Shown here one piece after another: positions 11,199 through 24,922 of a DNA stretch of 64,000 nt. The DNA lies in NCBI RefSeq assembly GCF_030272615.1, contig NC_081406.1:248803218-248867217 (forward strand), read 5' to 3'. Both the position numbers and the translations under genes were made by a program. The notes below the pieces were generated by a model. The model was given only the letters and a program-made list of their open reading frames with translations, was not told the DNA's origin and did not search any database. The DNA comes from Cryptomeria japonica (Eukaryota > Streptophyta > Pinopsida > Cupressales > Cupressaceae). How positions within the stretch are numbered: the stretch's first letter is position 1; every line of letters begins with the position of its first letter.

Positions 11199-14100
11199 AA
11201 AGTTATATGGGTTCCTGAGGCACTTGTACAGCAATGTGCTCCAAGGAACTACAAAAGAATCAAAAATCAAAAGCCATGTGGATCCCTAAGTAGCTACTTG
11301 AAGCACAACAATCTAAAGAAAAATCAAAATTGGCATCCAAAATTGTTGTTCTTCCATCCAAACCTTCCGAATCTATTCCTCCATTACCTCCTTCATCCAT
11401 TTTGGTTTCTTATAACATAAAATATGTAACATTTCCTCCATCCAAATCTCAAAATTTGAGATTCACTTCTCCTCCATATGTCTACCATCCCTCAAGGCAT
11501 GTGCCAATGTTGATCTTTCCATCATTTCCATCTATCCATACACAATTCTTCAAACATCCCATCCATCATCCAACACCTCTTTTTCACCCTTCCATCCCTC
11601 TTATCCAATCCTTTGCATAATTCCTTGCCTTAGTTTCATTTCATTATCCTACCAACATCTTTGAGCATACCTTCATAGCTATGGTCTATTGCAACTCATA
11701 TTCTAAAGGTACCATCCAAAGCAGTGAGACATTGGGGTCCTTCTTCCATCCCCTCTCATGCCTCCATTATCTTCCAAAAGAAAAAAAATGATGAAAAAAA
11801 GTGAAAAAAAAAAAGAAGTAAAGAGAAATAAATTTGTCCTTGTGTGAAAACCACTTCTTGTGGCACCTTGGGCAAGTACCATAATGAAAACCTGGTAAAT
11901 AAGCGTCATGCATAATCCATTATCCTTTTGCACTTTACACTGGGGGCAAGTTCCATCCATGTACATCCATCTATTATCCTTCTTCCTCCATTATCCTTCA
12001 TCCTCCATTATCCCTCATCCGCTCTATCTACATTCATATCCCTTTTCCACCTTTGATCTTGACAAGGTTAAGGATCCTTGAAAGCTTCATGTGTCCTATC
12101 TATTGCACTTGATCCAAACCCTTTAGTTCCTATCCATTGCTCGCTTACATCCTTCATTACCACCTTTGATCTTGATTATCCTATATGCCTCCTATCCATA
12201 TCTATTCCTTGATCTTGATCAACACTATGGACAAAATGCAAAAACATGCTTTCCACAAACCTCTTGACATGGCCACTTCTTTGGACCATATGGCTTTGTA
12301 ACTCTATATCCTTGCTTTACATTGCTAAAATCCTTGCTTTACATTGCTATATCTAGACTGTGTTCTTGGATTAACATTGTGAGATAGTCCTTGAAAGTGT
12401 CCACCATCATTCTCTTATCCATTCATGTACTCAAAACCCCTTTTTCCTTGCTAGACACTAGGGGAAAACATTAAAAAATCAAAAAAATCATAAAAAGTCT
12501 AGAAGAAATCATAAAAATCATAAAAAGTCCCAAAGAAATCCTAAAAAACATAAAATGTCCTGAAGAAATCCTAAAAATCGAAAAAAGTCTTGAAAAAATC
12601 CTAAAAATCAGAAAAAGTCCTGAAGAAATTCAAAAAAAAAAAAGAAAGAAAAACAGAAGAAAAAAAAAAGGAAAAAAGAGAGAGAAAATGCCTTGGTGAA
12701 AACCTCGTAAACAGGCACCTTGGTAAAAAAAAAAAATTTAAAAATGAATCTCTGCCAAGCAAGTGAAAACTTGGCAAATAGGTGCCTCTTGTACTCAAGC
12801 GCTCCATCTATCAATGCAACGTTGACATTCCCGCTTTCATGCATCTTTGCTTTTGCTTGTACATATCTTTTGGTCACTTTCGTGACATCCTGGTTCATTG
12901 GAACCCTCATGGCTTGAAACCGATCATTGTCATAGTCTTAGGGTAATCGACAGAGCACATTACATGTCCTAAGTCGTATCAACCAAGTCAACCTTATGTC
13001 AGTGAAACCTAGTTGTCCACTCTGAGTCAGTTACTTGTCTCCCGACTACTGAAGAATTTTATCACTGAGTAAACAAGCAAAACAAAATGGAAAACAATCA
13101 CTAAAATGTTTGAGAGCTGCATGAAAATTTTCTGTGTGTTGTCTTTTATAGTGGTTTTCGATTATTATCCCTCTGAGTAACTCGAGGAAGTCTATTGTGA
13201 CTAAGAGGAGCAAGGATTGGGGGCATAATATTTTCTTGTTTTCTACTTAAAGAAATGATTCTAATGATCTAGGAACATCTAAATTAGCTTGGTGTCTGTG
13301 ATAAGAACCTTCACATCAAGGTGAAATTGCCACACATACCTCAACTCCACTTATTTGAATGCTACAAGAAGGTTCCCATCATTTCTTTGTCTATTTTGAG
13401 GAAATTTCTTTATTGTGCAATCCGAGTCCATGCGTAATTTGTCCAAGGATATGAACGAAAAAAGGGTCATTGCGAACAAGATAATTAATATTGCACATGA
13501 AAAGAAATGAACTCTATTATGCCTGTTATAATTGTAAAACGCTCAATGATGAAAATTAAGATGTTCAAATCTAGTGACTAGGTTTAGGTTGCATTTTTCA
13601 TATCATTTTGCATTTCATTCTACATTTTGTGAATTTAGAGTGATTTCGGTATGGTAACAATGATTTCTTTATCTTCTGAATGAGAGTTGGAAACTTCATC
13701 ATTTCTTTGCTAAGTGGTCTCTTTTCATCATTTCTCCGATCGAGTACTTGTGTATTGAGATGTTAGCTACATACATGAGCATCTTATATAGATTCATACA
13801 TTCACTATCATTCATTTGCATTCATCTTATTGCATAGAAAAATGAAAAAAAAAAATGCATTACTCATTCGCATTACTCATTCACATTCATTTATTTGCAT
13901 ATGAAAAGAAAGAAAAATAAAAACTCATATTCCATTTGCATTCATTCATCTATACTGAAAAGAAATGCATACATATAGAATAAAGCATATAGAACAACAT
14001 CTCATAATCCATCAACACAAGTACGATGAAATTAAATCATGAGCTTGTAAATCAGCTGTCCTGGGTCTATTTTCAGGATCGAAATCGAAAATCGAGATCA

Positions 14101-15025
14101 TTTTGCTAGTCAATTTCAAAATTTGGACCACTTAGCACTCTTTTCATCAAAAGCTCATTCTCTCTTCTAATTGTGCTCAATTTCTCGCAAATCAACGCTG
14201 AATCTCAATTTAATTTCTACAAATCAACTTTGCGCTCAATTTCTTGCTAAAATTTCAAAAACTCCTCTAAATCAATTTGTGCTCAAACAACTTATCATCA
14301 CTCAAAATTGCCTATCATCATGTACCCTCGCTATCTTTCGATTTCGCTCTTGAGGGGGCATACTCGTGACCTTATGACCTCACATTCTTCAATGTCGATA
14401 AAATTTTCAAATCTTCATCGAAAGTCAAGAAAATAAAAATCTTTTCAACTAAAGAAAAACAATCAGATAAGATCTCATCGCTAGGGGCATATTAGTTTCA
14501 TCGCTTCATATCAAGCTGATATTTGTCTTTTATCTAAATCAATCTCTTTACGTTAATCAGTTCCATCACTTTTCATCAAGCTGATTTTTTCGTTTAAACT
14601 CAATCAAGGGTTTAAAGAGTATCTTTGATCATGCTAAATCTAAATAGGTGTTACATTTTATTCATTTCTTGATCAAGCTGAACAGTTTATCTTCATCATA
14701 TCTTGATCAATGAAGTTCAAGATCAATTTTTATCATCACTCACTGTATCTAAGTTCAATCAAGTTCTAAATTAGTAAGATCCGCTTCTTGATCAATCAAG
14801 TTCAAGTTTGGTATCTTTTGTTTTCTATCTTTCCCAAGTTCAATCAAGTTCCAGAACGGTATCATGTTAATCAGACTTTATTCAGCTTTGTCGCTTCGAA
14901 TCAAACTAAACACCTCACTTTTTTATGTAGTTCATGATCAATCAAGTTTAGAACTGACATCTCCTATACATCAACTATTCTTTGAACCAATGCATTGCGC
15001 GCACATTAATTCAAAGAGGGGCAAA
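11199..15025 (+). other. G2 3' non-coding region with purine-rich repeats and polypurine tract
   Basis: These 3.8 kb have no conserved coding sequence. They begin with further CCATCC-rich sequence resembling the Gag tail. Two blocks (about 11820-11930 and 12690-12795) contain GTGAAAACC...GGCA...GGTGCC phrases. A-rich tandem repeats lie at about 12480-12630 and AG-rich runs follow to about 12740. The region ends in a purine tract AAAGAGGGGCAAA (15013-15025) immediately before the 3' LTR. Confidence 0.6.
12480..12632 (+). repeat. A-rich tandem repeat, about 30-bp period
   Basis: About five imperfect units of the form AAAAATCATAAAAAGTCC followed by a TGAAGAAATCCT-like half, on a 30-base period. 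Then come poly-A and AGAAAGA runs. It lies in the non-coding 3' half of G2. Confidence 0.75.
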
Positions 15026-16132
15026 TGTAATACCCTAAAAATGGTCATCTAAACCATGAGCCCCTAATCTTGACAACATCACCAAGGTCCTAACCAAAGG
15101 CAATTAAATCAATCTTGAGCACACAATTAATTCTTTAATCATCAAATGTCACATGGCAAATCAATCACTCAATATTAATTAAATATTTAATTAATTAATT
15201 AATCATTCCAAGTAAATCATTTTAAAAAATTATCTTATTTATTTTAATTAAATATCCTAGCATATTTAATTAAATAAATCAGATTGCCATAAATCTTCAA
15301 AAAAGGAAACAAATCAAGAAGGAGGAATTAATTCAATTAAATAAATCAACTGAGCACAAATCTTCAAAAATGGAAATAAATCAAAAAAGAAATTAATTGA
15401 CCAAAAAGGGAATTAATTGAGAAAAGAAATCAATTGGAAACAATCTTGAAAAAACAAATTAAAAATTGATAAATAATCTCAAAGAAAGCAATTAAAACAA
15501 TTAAATCTCAAAATTGAATGAAATAGAGAATAAATCAGTTTTTTTCTTGATTTTATCTTAATTTTAGTTCAATTTCCTTTAAATCAGCTTTTTCTTGATT
15601 TAATCTTAATTTTAGTTCAATTTCCTTTAAAACTGAGAAAAGCATCCAATCACATCAATTCACCTGGATTGTGCTTCCTCTTGGAAAATCTTGACCGCTC
15701 ATCATCATTTGATCTCAGCCATTGGTTTCTTTCTGAATTTTCTATAAATTTAGGCTCATCTCTCATTCAAAGAGAGGCTGGAGAATATATTGTTATTATA
15801 CTGTTTTTTCTCTAGGTTTATTGAATATTGCATATTAATTATTTCATATTCATTTAAATCATTTAGCTTAATATTGCAAAAATCTTGTTAGATTAATATT
15901 GCATCCATCTAGCATTCATCATGTTCATATAGATAAAATCCTTCATCTTGATGTTGTCTAGTCACTAGTAATGCTTATAATCTAAGAGCAATCATATACT
16001 CGCATCTTTTAGAAGGCAATGGGTCGATTTGTTATGGTTTTATTATTCATGATTATATCTGTCTAACCATGCATGTAATGACTTGATTGAAGTGTTGTGC
16101 TTACAGATACAGGTCCACTTTTCACACACACA
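15026..16132 (+). repeat. G2 3' LTR
   Basis: Same length and termini as the 5' LTR. It is followed by GAAAT (16133-16137), the right target duplication, after which the array A leader continues. Confidence 0.93.
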
Positions 16133-16727
16133 GAAATCATGAGTTGCATCGCCACCCAACCCACTACTCCATTACTGCCCATCCCAGACCACTCTGCCAC
16201 CATCACTCAGCTATGCCACCACCTCCATTGGTCTGCCACCAGCTAGGCACCTAGAGTCATCTTGAAACCCTTTTTTAGCACATTGGGGTTTTTTTGCAAT
16301 ATCTGGAGCATACGGGGTCAAAATTAGGCAAACAAGATATCGCTGGAAGGCTTTTTCCAAGAACGACGTAGAGATGGACGTATTTTTTTCTGATTTTTTC
16401 ATTTTGTGGGCTTTTTGTCCAATTGAAGTCAGAAGTTGTTGTTTGCACTCTTGGGGGCATATCTTGTACATCCGGACTCCATTTTTCACAAATGAGATAT
16501 CGCCAGAAAGATAATTTAGAGATCTATCCAAATCTCATTTCCTTTTTTACAATTTTTTTACCAGATTTCTATCTCTTCCTTCCAAAGTCAACAATTCTTA
16601 TTCAGGTACTATTCTACCTCCCTGTGATCTGAGCTCCACCATTCTTGTTCTTAGAGGAATTTTGTTCTGATTTTTGTGCTCTATAACTATATTTTTATTG
16701 TCTCTGACCTATAATTTTTCTAGAATC
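16133..16727 (+). other. Array A unit 1 leader, right part
   Basis: This continues the untranslated leader split by G2 and aligns with about 20600-21187 and 25440-26047 in units 2 and 3. Shared landmarks are CCACTCTGCCACCATCACTC, a GATATCTGGAGCATA-like block and a TTCTTGTTCTTAGAGGAATT block. No conserved ORF. Confidence 0.7.
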
Positions 16728-18949
16728 AGGGAGAAAAGAAACATTCCTCTTCTTACCACTTCTAATTTTCTCAAGTGGAAGTCTCACATGGAGATCACTG
16801 TTAAGATGTTGGGTTTGTATAGAGTCACCATGGGTACAAAACTCAAACCAATAGGTGCTACAGAAAAGAGGAAATGGTTCAACAAATGTGATGAGAATTT
16901 TGGCACTCTTTGCATGAGTCTCTCTCCTGATCTCTTGTTTCATGTTTAGTCTTGTAAAACACTACAGGAAGTTTGGGCACAAATTGAGCTTCTATTTGGT
17001 AAGAAAGACACACTCGGGAGTTATCAATTAGAGAATGAGTTGATATGTCTTAATCCTTCTTATTTTGAGACAATCTAGGATCTCTTCACAAAGCTTAAGT
17101 CCTTGAGGCTTCAACTAAAGTATTCTAGTATTGAGAAGAAATATGACTATTTGATCCTTTCTATTCTTGCAAAGCTTGGTCTAAAATATGACTAGTTGGG
17201 CAAGGAAAGGATTTTAGTTCATAGAACACCTCTAGTTGACCTAATCCTAAGTGAGAATCATTGAAGAGAGAAAGACCTATTTGTGCTTATTGCAAAAAGA
17301 CATGACATGATGAGTCACATTTCCATAAGAAGAAGTATGATGGATATGAGAAATAGATTTCCGATTATATAGCTCTTCTTGCAAAGAGAAACATTCCTTC
17401 TTCTTCTTCTGATAGGTCTTCTTATTCTCCTTCATTCTAGACAAATGGACAACCCAATGGAAAGGGTCATTCATTATGTGCAACCACTAGTCTTCCCTCT
17501 TCTTGATGGCTACTTGATTCTGGTGCTTCACACCATATGTCATCTTCTCAGTATATTTTCTCATCTTTTAAGGCTTCTCATACACCACACATATTGATTG
17601 GAAATGCCATTTTTATGACACTATGTGGAAAGGGTTCTATCTGTTGGTATTTTGGTATGGTTTTGTCATTGATGTCAACACCTACTAAACCTTATCAACT
17701 CTGGCACTTTGGAGAATCGGTAACATTCACCGGAAAGCAAGTGACTTATGCACAGTCATCAGTATCTAGTACACCGGCAGGATATAATGTTCACCAGCAC
17801 TTGGAATAGCATGGAAAACACCTGGTTATATCAAAGACATCGTTTGGACACTTTGTCTTGGAGATTTGTTTATTGGCATATTCGTATTAGCATATTTGTT
17901 GTTACCGACAAATAGGTCCAGGTTATACACCGACAGGCTTATCTTTTTCAGATGTTTTATTATTGTTGTAAATGCATCAAGCCGACATGTTGAATCGGTT
18001 ATTGCATCAGGCATTAATTTATTTGTAAATTGATTTTATTGTAATATCCATTAGATCTGACCTACTAAAATTGGTCTTAGGTTATGATATAAATGTAAGA
18101 TCAAATGTGGAATGTGGAAAAAAGGATTGTGTGAAGGTATATGTGAGAATAAGTAGAGCTATACACACAGACATCATTTCAAGGTGAAACAAGGTTTTTG
18201 TGCAAGCATATCAGAACTACACTGGTACTAAATCCAGCATATGAAGATGTTATTTTGAGCAGTACATCCTTATTGGATTTAACCATCCAATTGTAGTCAG
18301 TGTGACTCATATTTTGTGTTTGAGCAGTGAGCTCTAGGCGCTTGGCCTTTCTGCATGTGCAGATCCCATTTGTATACACTTAATATATGCAATAGTATCA
18401 CCTAATTTTGGGTAAGGTTTCCCACTGTGGTTTTTCCCCTTACAACGTTTCTACGTACAAATATTGGTGTTATGTGTTGTGGATGTTATTATCTTTCTAT
18501 TTCATGTATTAACCTTTACCGATATTGCAATTAACTGATAAACTATCTACCGATATAGAAGACTGGTTTACCAGTATGAAGAATTAAGTTGGTTAAGTTT
18601 TTTTTGGTTTGAATTTATTAGACAACTGATTCACCCTCCCCCCTCTTAGTTTCCTCTGGGACCTAACACTATCAACATTGATGATGGTACTTTCAATGAT
18701 GTACTTTGTGCATCATCTTTGTCTACTAATCTTCTCTCTATTTCTCAGATTACACATAGTGGGGTAAGGAAGACAATTGAGTTCACACAAGATTCAATGC
18801 ACATCAAAGACAATGAGATTGGAGACATTGTTGCCACAGGAATAGTTGATCATTCTTCTCGCTTGTACTCCTTTTCTCATTTTGGTCCACCTTCTCCATT
18901 ATCTGAGAATCACTCTCCTTTTTCAAGAGAGAATGTTGAGGTGAAGTAA
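16728..18949 (+). pseudogene. gag: Array A unit 1 Gag-protease, split by a solo LTR
   Basis: This is the copia Gag frame, whose start codon has become AGG (ATG in units 2 and 3). The N-terminal part reads TSNFLKWKSHMEITVKMLGL, a UBN2/copia-Gag type. A zinc-knuckle remnant follows (ICAYCKKT, HDESHFHKKK), then the protease active site WLLDSGASHHM at about 17505-17540. Stops after LLFHV, before DLFTKL, after SSYSPSF and after VEVK are shared with the other units. About 150 bp present in unit 2 (near 21640-21880) are missing near 17190. The frame is interrupted at 17641 by a solo LTR and resumes at 18669. It goes straight to a Pro-rich hinge; integrase and RT are absent. Confidence 0.82.
17642..18668 (+). 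repeat. Solo LTR of the C1/C2 copia family
   Basis: This 1027-bp sequence starts TGTTGGTATTTTGGTATGG and ends TCTGGGACCTAACA. It is flanked by perfect CTATC duplications at 17637-17641 and 18669-18673. It matches the LTRs of C1 and C2, in plus orientation. TATAAAT at 18087-18093 is the likely TATA box, and a C-rich run lies about 25 bases from the 3' end. No interior is present, so it is a recombination product of a full element. Confidence 0.93.
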
Positions 18950-19631
18950 GGTCGGCTGAACTTATGTGTTATTCTTGAGACTAGTGTTGTGACTTCTATA
19001 CCTCCACCTCCTATTGAGTTTGCATCTGTTCAGCAGGATTCCTCTTCAGCATCACCTGACATTGTAGCTCCATGCATTGAGCCCACTACAATTGTTATTG
19101 AGGTAACATATCAGAGGATGTTCATCCCCTCTCAGATGATATATTTAGCACATCTGTTATCCCACCATCGTTGGAGCTTCCTTTTCAAGATCATCATGCA
19201 TTCACCTTTGATCAACATCCAAACCTTCCAGTTTTGCATTACATATAAGTTTTTCCTCTTCTTTGTCTGTTGACTTTGTTTCCTCCACATTGGAGCCACA
19301 AAATTTTGATCATAGACACAAGTGTTCTATCATTCTAGGGGGGTTTTAGATCCTTGCTCCTCTCTCATGGGGGGGTTGGTTGGGTTGACTGTACATATGT
19401 TCTTGAGAGAGTCTTTGGAGACATTGGTTTTGTACTTTCTTTTTCATTTCTCTTTTGGAGAGGAGTTTTGTTCCCACTGGGTTTTCTCCTTTTCTTTGTT
19501 TCTAAGAAACTTGGATGTTTGTTCATGGGTACCTCATCGGGCTTTATGTTAGGACTCATCTTGCATTCATCTTTGTATTCTTTTTTCCTACATGTTTTTT
19601 TCCTCTCTCCCCAGTTGTGCATTCAAGGGGG
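18950..19631 (+). other. Array A unit 1 hinge and 3' tail
   Basis: A degenerate Pro/Ser-rich reading (about 18989-19130) looks like the hinge that normally separates copia integrase from RT. After it comes a non-coding tail ending in AAGGGGGTG just before LTR 2. The same arrangement recurs in units 2 and 3, so loss of integrase through RNase H predates the array. Confidence 0.7.
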
Positions 19632-20111
19632 TGTTGAAGTAAATAATTCATACATTTATTCACTTAATTGCATTAATTCACAAAATAATCTATGCCTTAA
19701 TTAGTAATTAATTATTGGTATTTATTATTTAGTTTATTAATTAATTAGGGATAATTAATTAATATTTGTCTCAATGCATAATGCAAACTAGGAAAAGAAA
19801 ACTATGTTTAGATTTCAAGAGTTTCATGCATTTAATTGGTCTATTATGCTATTTGTGCATACATGACTGATTCATGCATTCTATTTTAACTCTTATTCTA
19901 TCTTGTAAACTCCACCATTGAGGGTTTCTATCTTCAGAGTTAGATTTCTTTATAAGGATGTCATATCCTTCATTGTTACTCAAGCAATTTAGTCAATTTC
20001 ATTGTTATTCTATTCAATTATTTTGATGTTCAATTTTCTTTGTATGTGTGACAAGTATTCTTGTGGAAGATAACTGGGCATGTGGGGATTCACACTTCAC
20101 GAATTGTAACA
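19632..20111 (+). repeat. Array A LTR 2
   Basis: It starts TGTTGAAGTAAATAATTC and ends GAATTGTAACA. It serves as 3' LTR of unit 1 (purine tract to its left) and 5' LTR of unit 2 (primer site to its right). No target duplication flanks it. Confidence 0.88.
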
Positions 20112-21187
20112 TAGTATCAGAGCTCCAGATCTGAAGATTCCTATTTGCTTTTTTTAGACATTATTTGCATACACAACAAATAGTTTATCTTGGGTTAATT
20201 TGGAGCACACCATGAGTTTCAAAAGCCTTGAGAAAGTCAAAATCACCTTTTGTTTTGCTGAAATTGGATACACGTAGTCCATTTTGCAAGGGTTCAAAGT
20301 TCTAAGCCTTACTCTATTCTAGAGACTACCTGAAAATTCAGAGCATTTTGGGTCCAAACAGACCTCACCATTGGTTTTAGAAGGCCTTTCAGACAAATTT
20401 TGATATTAAATTTTCCTATTTTGGGTGATAGGGGTATCTAGGGCAGTTTTTTTATGTGCCAGTTGTACAGGTCATACTGTATGAAACCAAAAAAAGTTAA
20501 AAAATTAAAAAATTATTTTGTTTTGGCAATTTTTGAGTTGCCAGCGGTCACAGTCATTGCTAGCATAGACCGCAACCAACCTCAAAAGATTTCAAATCAC
20601 CAGCCACTGGCAGCAATAACCAGCTCCATCGCCATCCAACCCACTGCTCCACCACCGCCTAGCCCAAACCACTCTGCCACCATCACTCAACCATGCTGCC
20701 ACCAGCCAGGCACCTAGAGTCAGCTTGAAACCCTTTTTTTAGCACATTGGGGTTTTTTTGTGATATCTGGAGCATACGGGGTTGAAATTAGGCAAACAAG
20801 ATATCGTCCAAAGGCTTTTTCCAAGAACGACCTAGAGATGGAGGTATTTTTTTCTGATATTTCATTTTGTAGTCTTTATTTTCAATTGAAGTTAGAAGTT
20901 GTTTGAACTCTTTGGGGAATATCTTGTGCACCCGGACTTTGTTTTTCACAAATGAAATATCAACAGAAAGCTAATTTAGAGCTCTATCTAGATATCAATT
21001 CCTCTTTTACAATTTTTTTACCAAATTTTTGTCTCTTCCTTCTGAGGTCAACAGTTCTTGTTTAGGTCCTATTCTACCTTCCTATGATCCATGCTCCACC
21101 ATTCTTGTTCTTAGAGGAATTTTGTTTTGATTTTCATCCTCTATAAAAGTATTTTTCTTGTCTCAGACCTATACTTTTTCCAGAATC
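20112..21187 (+). other. Array A unit 2 leader
   Basis: Untranslated leader with a primer-binding site at its start, matching the leaders of units 1 and 3. A small ORF (20454-20717) is not conserved between units and is not called. Confidence 0.7.
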
Positions 21188-23761
21188 ATGGAGAAAATAA
21201 ACATGCCTCTTCTTACCACTTCTAATTTTCTCGAGTGGAAGTCTCACATGGAGATCACTCTTAAGGTGTTGGAGTTGTATAGAGTCACCATGGGTACATA
21301 ACTCAAACCAATAGGTGCTGCAGAAAAGAGGAAATGGTTCAACTAATGTGATGAGGCTTTTGGCACTCTTTGCATGAGTATCTCTCCTGATCTCATGTTT
21401 CATGTTTAGTCTTGTAATACACTGTAGGAAGTTTGGGCATAACTTGAGATTCTTTTTTGTAAGCAAGACACACTAGGGAGTTATCAATTAGAGAATAAGT
21501 TGATATCTATTAATCCTTCTGATTTTGACATGATCTAGGACCTCTTCACAAAGCTTAAGTCCTTGAGGCTTTGACTAAAGTAGTCTGGTATTGAGAAGAA
21601 AGATGACAAGTTGATCCTTTCTATTCTTGCAAAGCTTGCTCTGAATTATTTTATCTTTGTTTCTGCCTTCTATGCTACAAAGGATGCAATGGGCTCCTAG
21701 TACACAATTCCTTCTCTTGATGAGTTTACCATTTAAATCATGCGAGAATAGTCCAAGTTGATTCAAGTGGGTATATTGAAGCCTTCAAAAACTTTGGGAA
21801 CTTCTTACTACTCCACCTCAAATGGAGACGAAGGCTTCATCTAGCAAAGGAAGGAAATAGAATCCAAAGACCACAGGGAAAGGAAAGGATTTCAGCTCAC
21901 AAAACACCTCTAGTTCACCATCTCCTAAGTGAGAATCATTGAAGAGAGAAAGACCTATTTGTGCTTAGTACAAAAAGATAGGACATGATGAGTCACATTG
22001 CCACAAGAAGAAGTATGATGGATATGAGAAACAGATTTCAGATTTGATGTCTCTTCTTGCAAAGAGCAATATTCCTTCTTCTTCTTCTGAAAGGTCTTCT
22101 TATTTTCCTTCATTCTAGATAGGTGGACAACCCAATGGAAAGGGTCATGCATTATGTGTTACGATAACCAGTGAACAATTGAGAGGGGGGGGGGGTGTGA
22201 ATCAGTTGTTAATGGATTATAAATTTTAATCCACAATACAACCTTAAACAAATCAAGTGCTAGTAAAACATATATATATGCCGGCAGCAATAGATACCAT
22301 AAACAATACAACTTAACAATTAACTAGATAATCAATGTAAAGCAACAATACCACATAACACCATGATTTGTATGTGGAAAACCCAGAAAGGGAAAAACCA
22401 TGGTGGGAAGCCTACCCACAGTTAGATGATACTTCTATAGAAAGTATATGTTACAATGAGGGGCTTGCACTTGCAGGAAGGCACACTTCCTAGAGTGTGT
22501 TGATCATTACAAAAGAGTCTCACTGACTATAGAGAGGCTACAACCATCTCAAGATAAATGGACAACAATCCAATAGAGTAAACTACCAGAGATAACATCT
22601 ACCATGCCCGATTACAATTCCGGTTAAGCTCAATGTCGAAGGACTAAATCCTATTCTGAATCTAATTCGATCACCAATGATCAACCAAATCCTCTACCTG
22701 AATGATATTACAATATTCATGCAATACATTCCTTTATCATGACCTTTCCATTAACCATGATACTCTAAAAAAGGTTTCTACCTCTTATTATACAAACCCT
22801 AAGGCCTAAACCGATTATGTCGGCCACCTAAAGAGATTACAATAAGATCAATACATGATTCCATATTACAATGATATGCCATGTCATCTTAACACCAGAA
22901 CAATAATAACAAATCCATAAATCATCTCAAGACATCCCGGTAACGTGTAGAGTACACGTTAGCATGATACTGGTCCATAACCTAGATAGGTACCAGACCT
23001 ATTCTGGGTCCACCACACCAAAGCAATGTCTTAAATCAGTTGAAGCATGATCAAAGAACATCTTTAGCATCTTGAAATCCATGAAGAAGCTATACCAATA
23101 CCAATTATGTATCATGTCACAATTCCTCAATGAAGGCTCTGTTGGTAAAGCCTTAAACCAGTGCGGGTAAGGGTTTACCAAAGTGTATGATAGCATCCGA
23201 TTACGAAGCCAATACCAACTAACCAAAACATGCTCATGGAGCATATAACACATGAAATCAAACATACATCACTGATCCAAACATGTCGGAAGTGTCCAAA
23301 AGATAGTCTCTTCTATCAGTAACACTAGATCTTCTACTGATACCAAAACTAGTCCACCCTCTTCTCGATGGCTACTAGATTTAGGTGCTTCACACCATAT
23401 GGCATCTTCACATGATATTTTCTCATCTTTTAAGGCTTCTCCTACACCACACATATTGATTGGCAATAACACTATTATGATAGTATGTGGAGAGGGTTCT
23501 ATCAACATCGATGTACTTTGTGTACCATCTTTCTCTACTAACCTTCTCTCTATTTATCAGATTACACACAATGGGACAATGAAAATAGTTGAGTTCACAC
23601 AAGATTCACTGCACATCAGAGAGAGTGAGATTGGAGACATTGTTTCCATAGGGATAGTTGATCATTCTTCTCGCTTGTACTCCTTTTCTCATTTGGGTCC
23701 ACCTTCTCCATTATCAGAGAATCACTCTCTTTTTTCAAGAGAGAATGTTGAGGTGAAGTAA
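21188..23761 (+). pseudogene. gag: Array A unit 2 Gag-protease, split by a solo LTR
   Basis: The ATG at 21188 opens MEKINMPLLTTSNFLEWKSH, the copia Gag N terminus. It contains the same stops as unit 1 (after LLFHV, before DLFTKL, after VEVK) plus private ones. It retains the middle-Gag stretch missing from unit 1 (about 21640-21880). A solo LTR (22157-23348) sits between the knuckle region and the protease, whose motif resumes as WLLDLGASHHM-like near 23365-23400. Integrase and RT are absent. Confidence 0.8.
22157..23348 (-). repeat. Solo LTR, diverged relative of the C1/C2 family
   Basis: About 1.19 kb is inserted relative to unit 3, where 26950-26970 runs uninterrupted. On plus it starts TGTTACGATAACC, then has a long G run (22182-22193). 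It contains a GGGAAAAACCATGGTGGGAA block shared with C1/C2 LTRs and ends CTGATACCAAAA. Read on minus, the start resembles TTTTGGTATCAG, a decayed copia LTR terminus. No target duplication is recognisable, and about five bases of unit sequence are missing at the junction. Confidence 0.7.
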
Positions 23762-24439
23762 GGTCACTTGAACTTATGTGTTTTTCTTGAGACTAGTGTT
23801 GTGACTTCTATACCTCTACGTCCTATTGAGTTTGCATTTGTTCAGCAGGATTCCTCTTTAGCACCGCCTGACATTTTAGCTCCATGCATTGAGCCCACTA
23901 CTATTGTTGTTGAGGACATATAAGAGGATGTTCATTCCCTCTCAGATGATAGATTCAACACATTTGTTATCCCACCATCATTGGAGCTTCCTTTACAAGA
24001 TCACATGTGGTTACCTTTGATCAGCATCCAGACCTTCCAGTTTTGCCTTACATACAAGTTTTTCCTCTTCTTTGTCTGTTGACTTTGTTTCCTCCACATT
24101 GGAGCCACAAAAGTTTGATCATAGACACAAGGGTTCTATCATTATAGGGGGTTTTTAGAGCCTTGATCCTCTCTCATGGGGGGGTTGGTTGGACTGATTG
24201 TACATATGTTCTTGAGAGAGTCTCTTGAGACATTGGTTTTGTCCTTTCTTTTTTGTTTCTCTTTTGTAGAGGAGTTTTGGTCCCACTAGGTTTTCTCCTT
24301 TGCTCTGTTTCTGAGAAACTTGAATGTTTGTTCATGGGTACCTCATCAGGCTTTGTGTCGGGACCCATCTTGCATTTATCTTTGTATGCCTTTTCCTACA
24401 TCTTTTTTTCCTCTCTCCCCAGTTGTGCATTTAGGGGGG
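23762..24439 (+). other. Array A unit 2 hinge and 3' tail
   Basis: Same hinge remnant and non-coding tail as units 1 and 3, ending in a G-rich polypurine tract (TTAGGGGGG, about 24431-24439) before LTR 3. Confidence 0.7.
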
Positions 24440-24922
24440 TGTTGAAGTAAATAATTCATACATTAACTATTCACTTAATTGAATTAATTCACTAAATAAT
24501 TGATGCCTTAATTAGTAATTAATTATTGGCATTTATTATTTAGTTTATTAATTAATTAAGGATAATTAATTAATATTTGTCTCCATGCATAATGCAAACT
24601 AGGAAAAGAAAACTATGTTTAGATTTCAAGAGTTGCATGCATTTAATTAGTCTATTATGCTATTTGTGCATACATGACAAATTCATGCATTCTATTTTAA
24701 CCCTTAGTCTATCTTGTAAACTCCACCATTTAGGGTTTCTATCTTCAGAGTTCAATTTCTTTATAAGGATGTCATATCCTTCATTGTAACTCAAGCAATT
24801 CAGTCAATTTCATTTTTATTGTCTTTAATTATTTTGATGTTCAATTTTCTCTGTATGTGTGACAAGTATTCTTGCAGAAGATAACTGGGTTTGTGGGGAT
24901 TCACACTTCATGAACTATAACA
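24440..24922 (+). repeat. Array A LTR 3
   Basis: It starts TGTTGAAGTAAATAATTC and ends GAACTATAACA, followed at once by TGGTATCAGAGCTCC. It is shared between units 2 and 3 and has no flanking duplication. Confidence 0.88.

Larger units (their letters stand above)
6144..16132 (+). mobile_element. G2: non-autonomous Ty3/gypsy (Tat-like) element, complete with target duplication
   Basis: Two LTRs of equal length (6144-7250 and 15026-16132, 1107 bp each) flank a 7.8-kb interior. Perfect GAAAT duplications lie at 6139-6143 and 16133-16137. A primer-binding site and a polypurine tract are in place. The only coding region is a Gag-tail-like frame (9306-11198); protease, RT, RNase H and integrase are absent, so movement would need proteins from another element. 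By eye the LTRs differ at about 27 positions (about 2.4%), so it is younger than the array it entered. Confidence 0.92.
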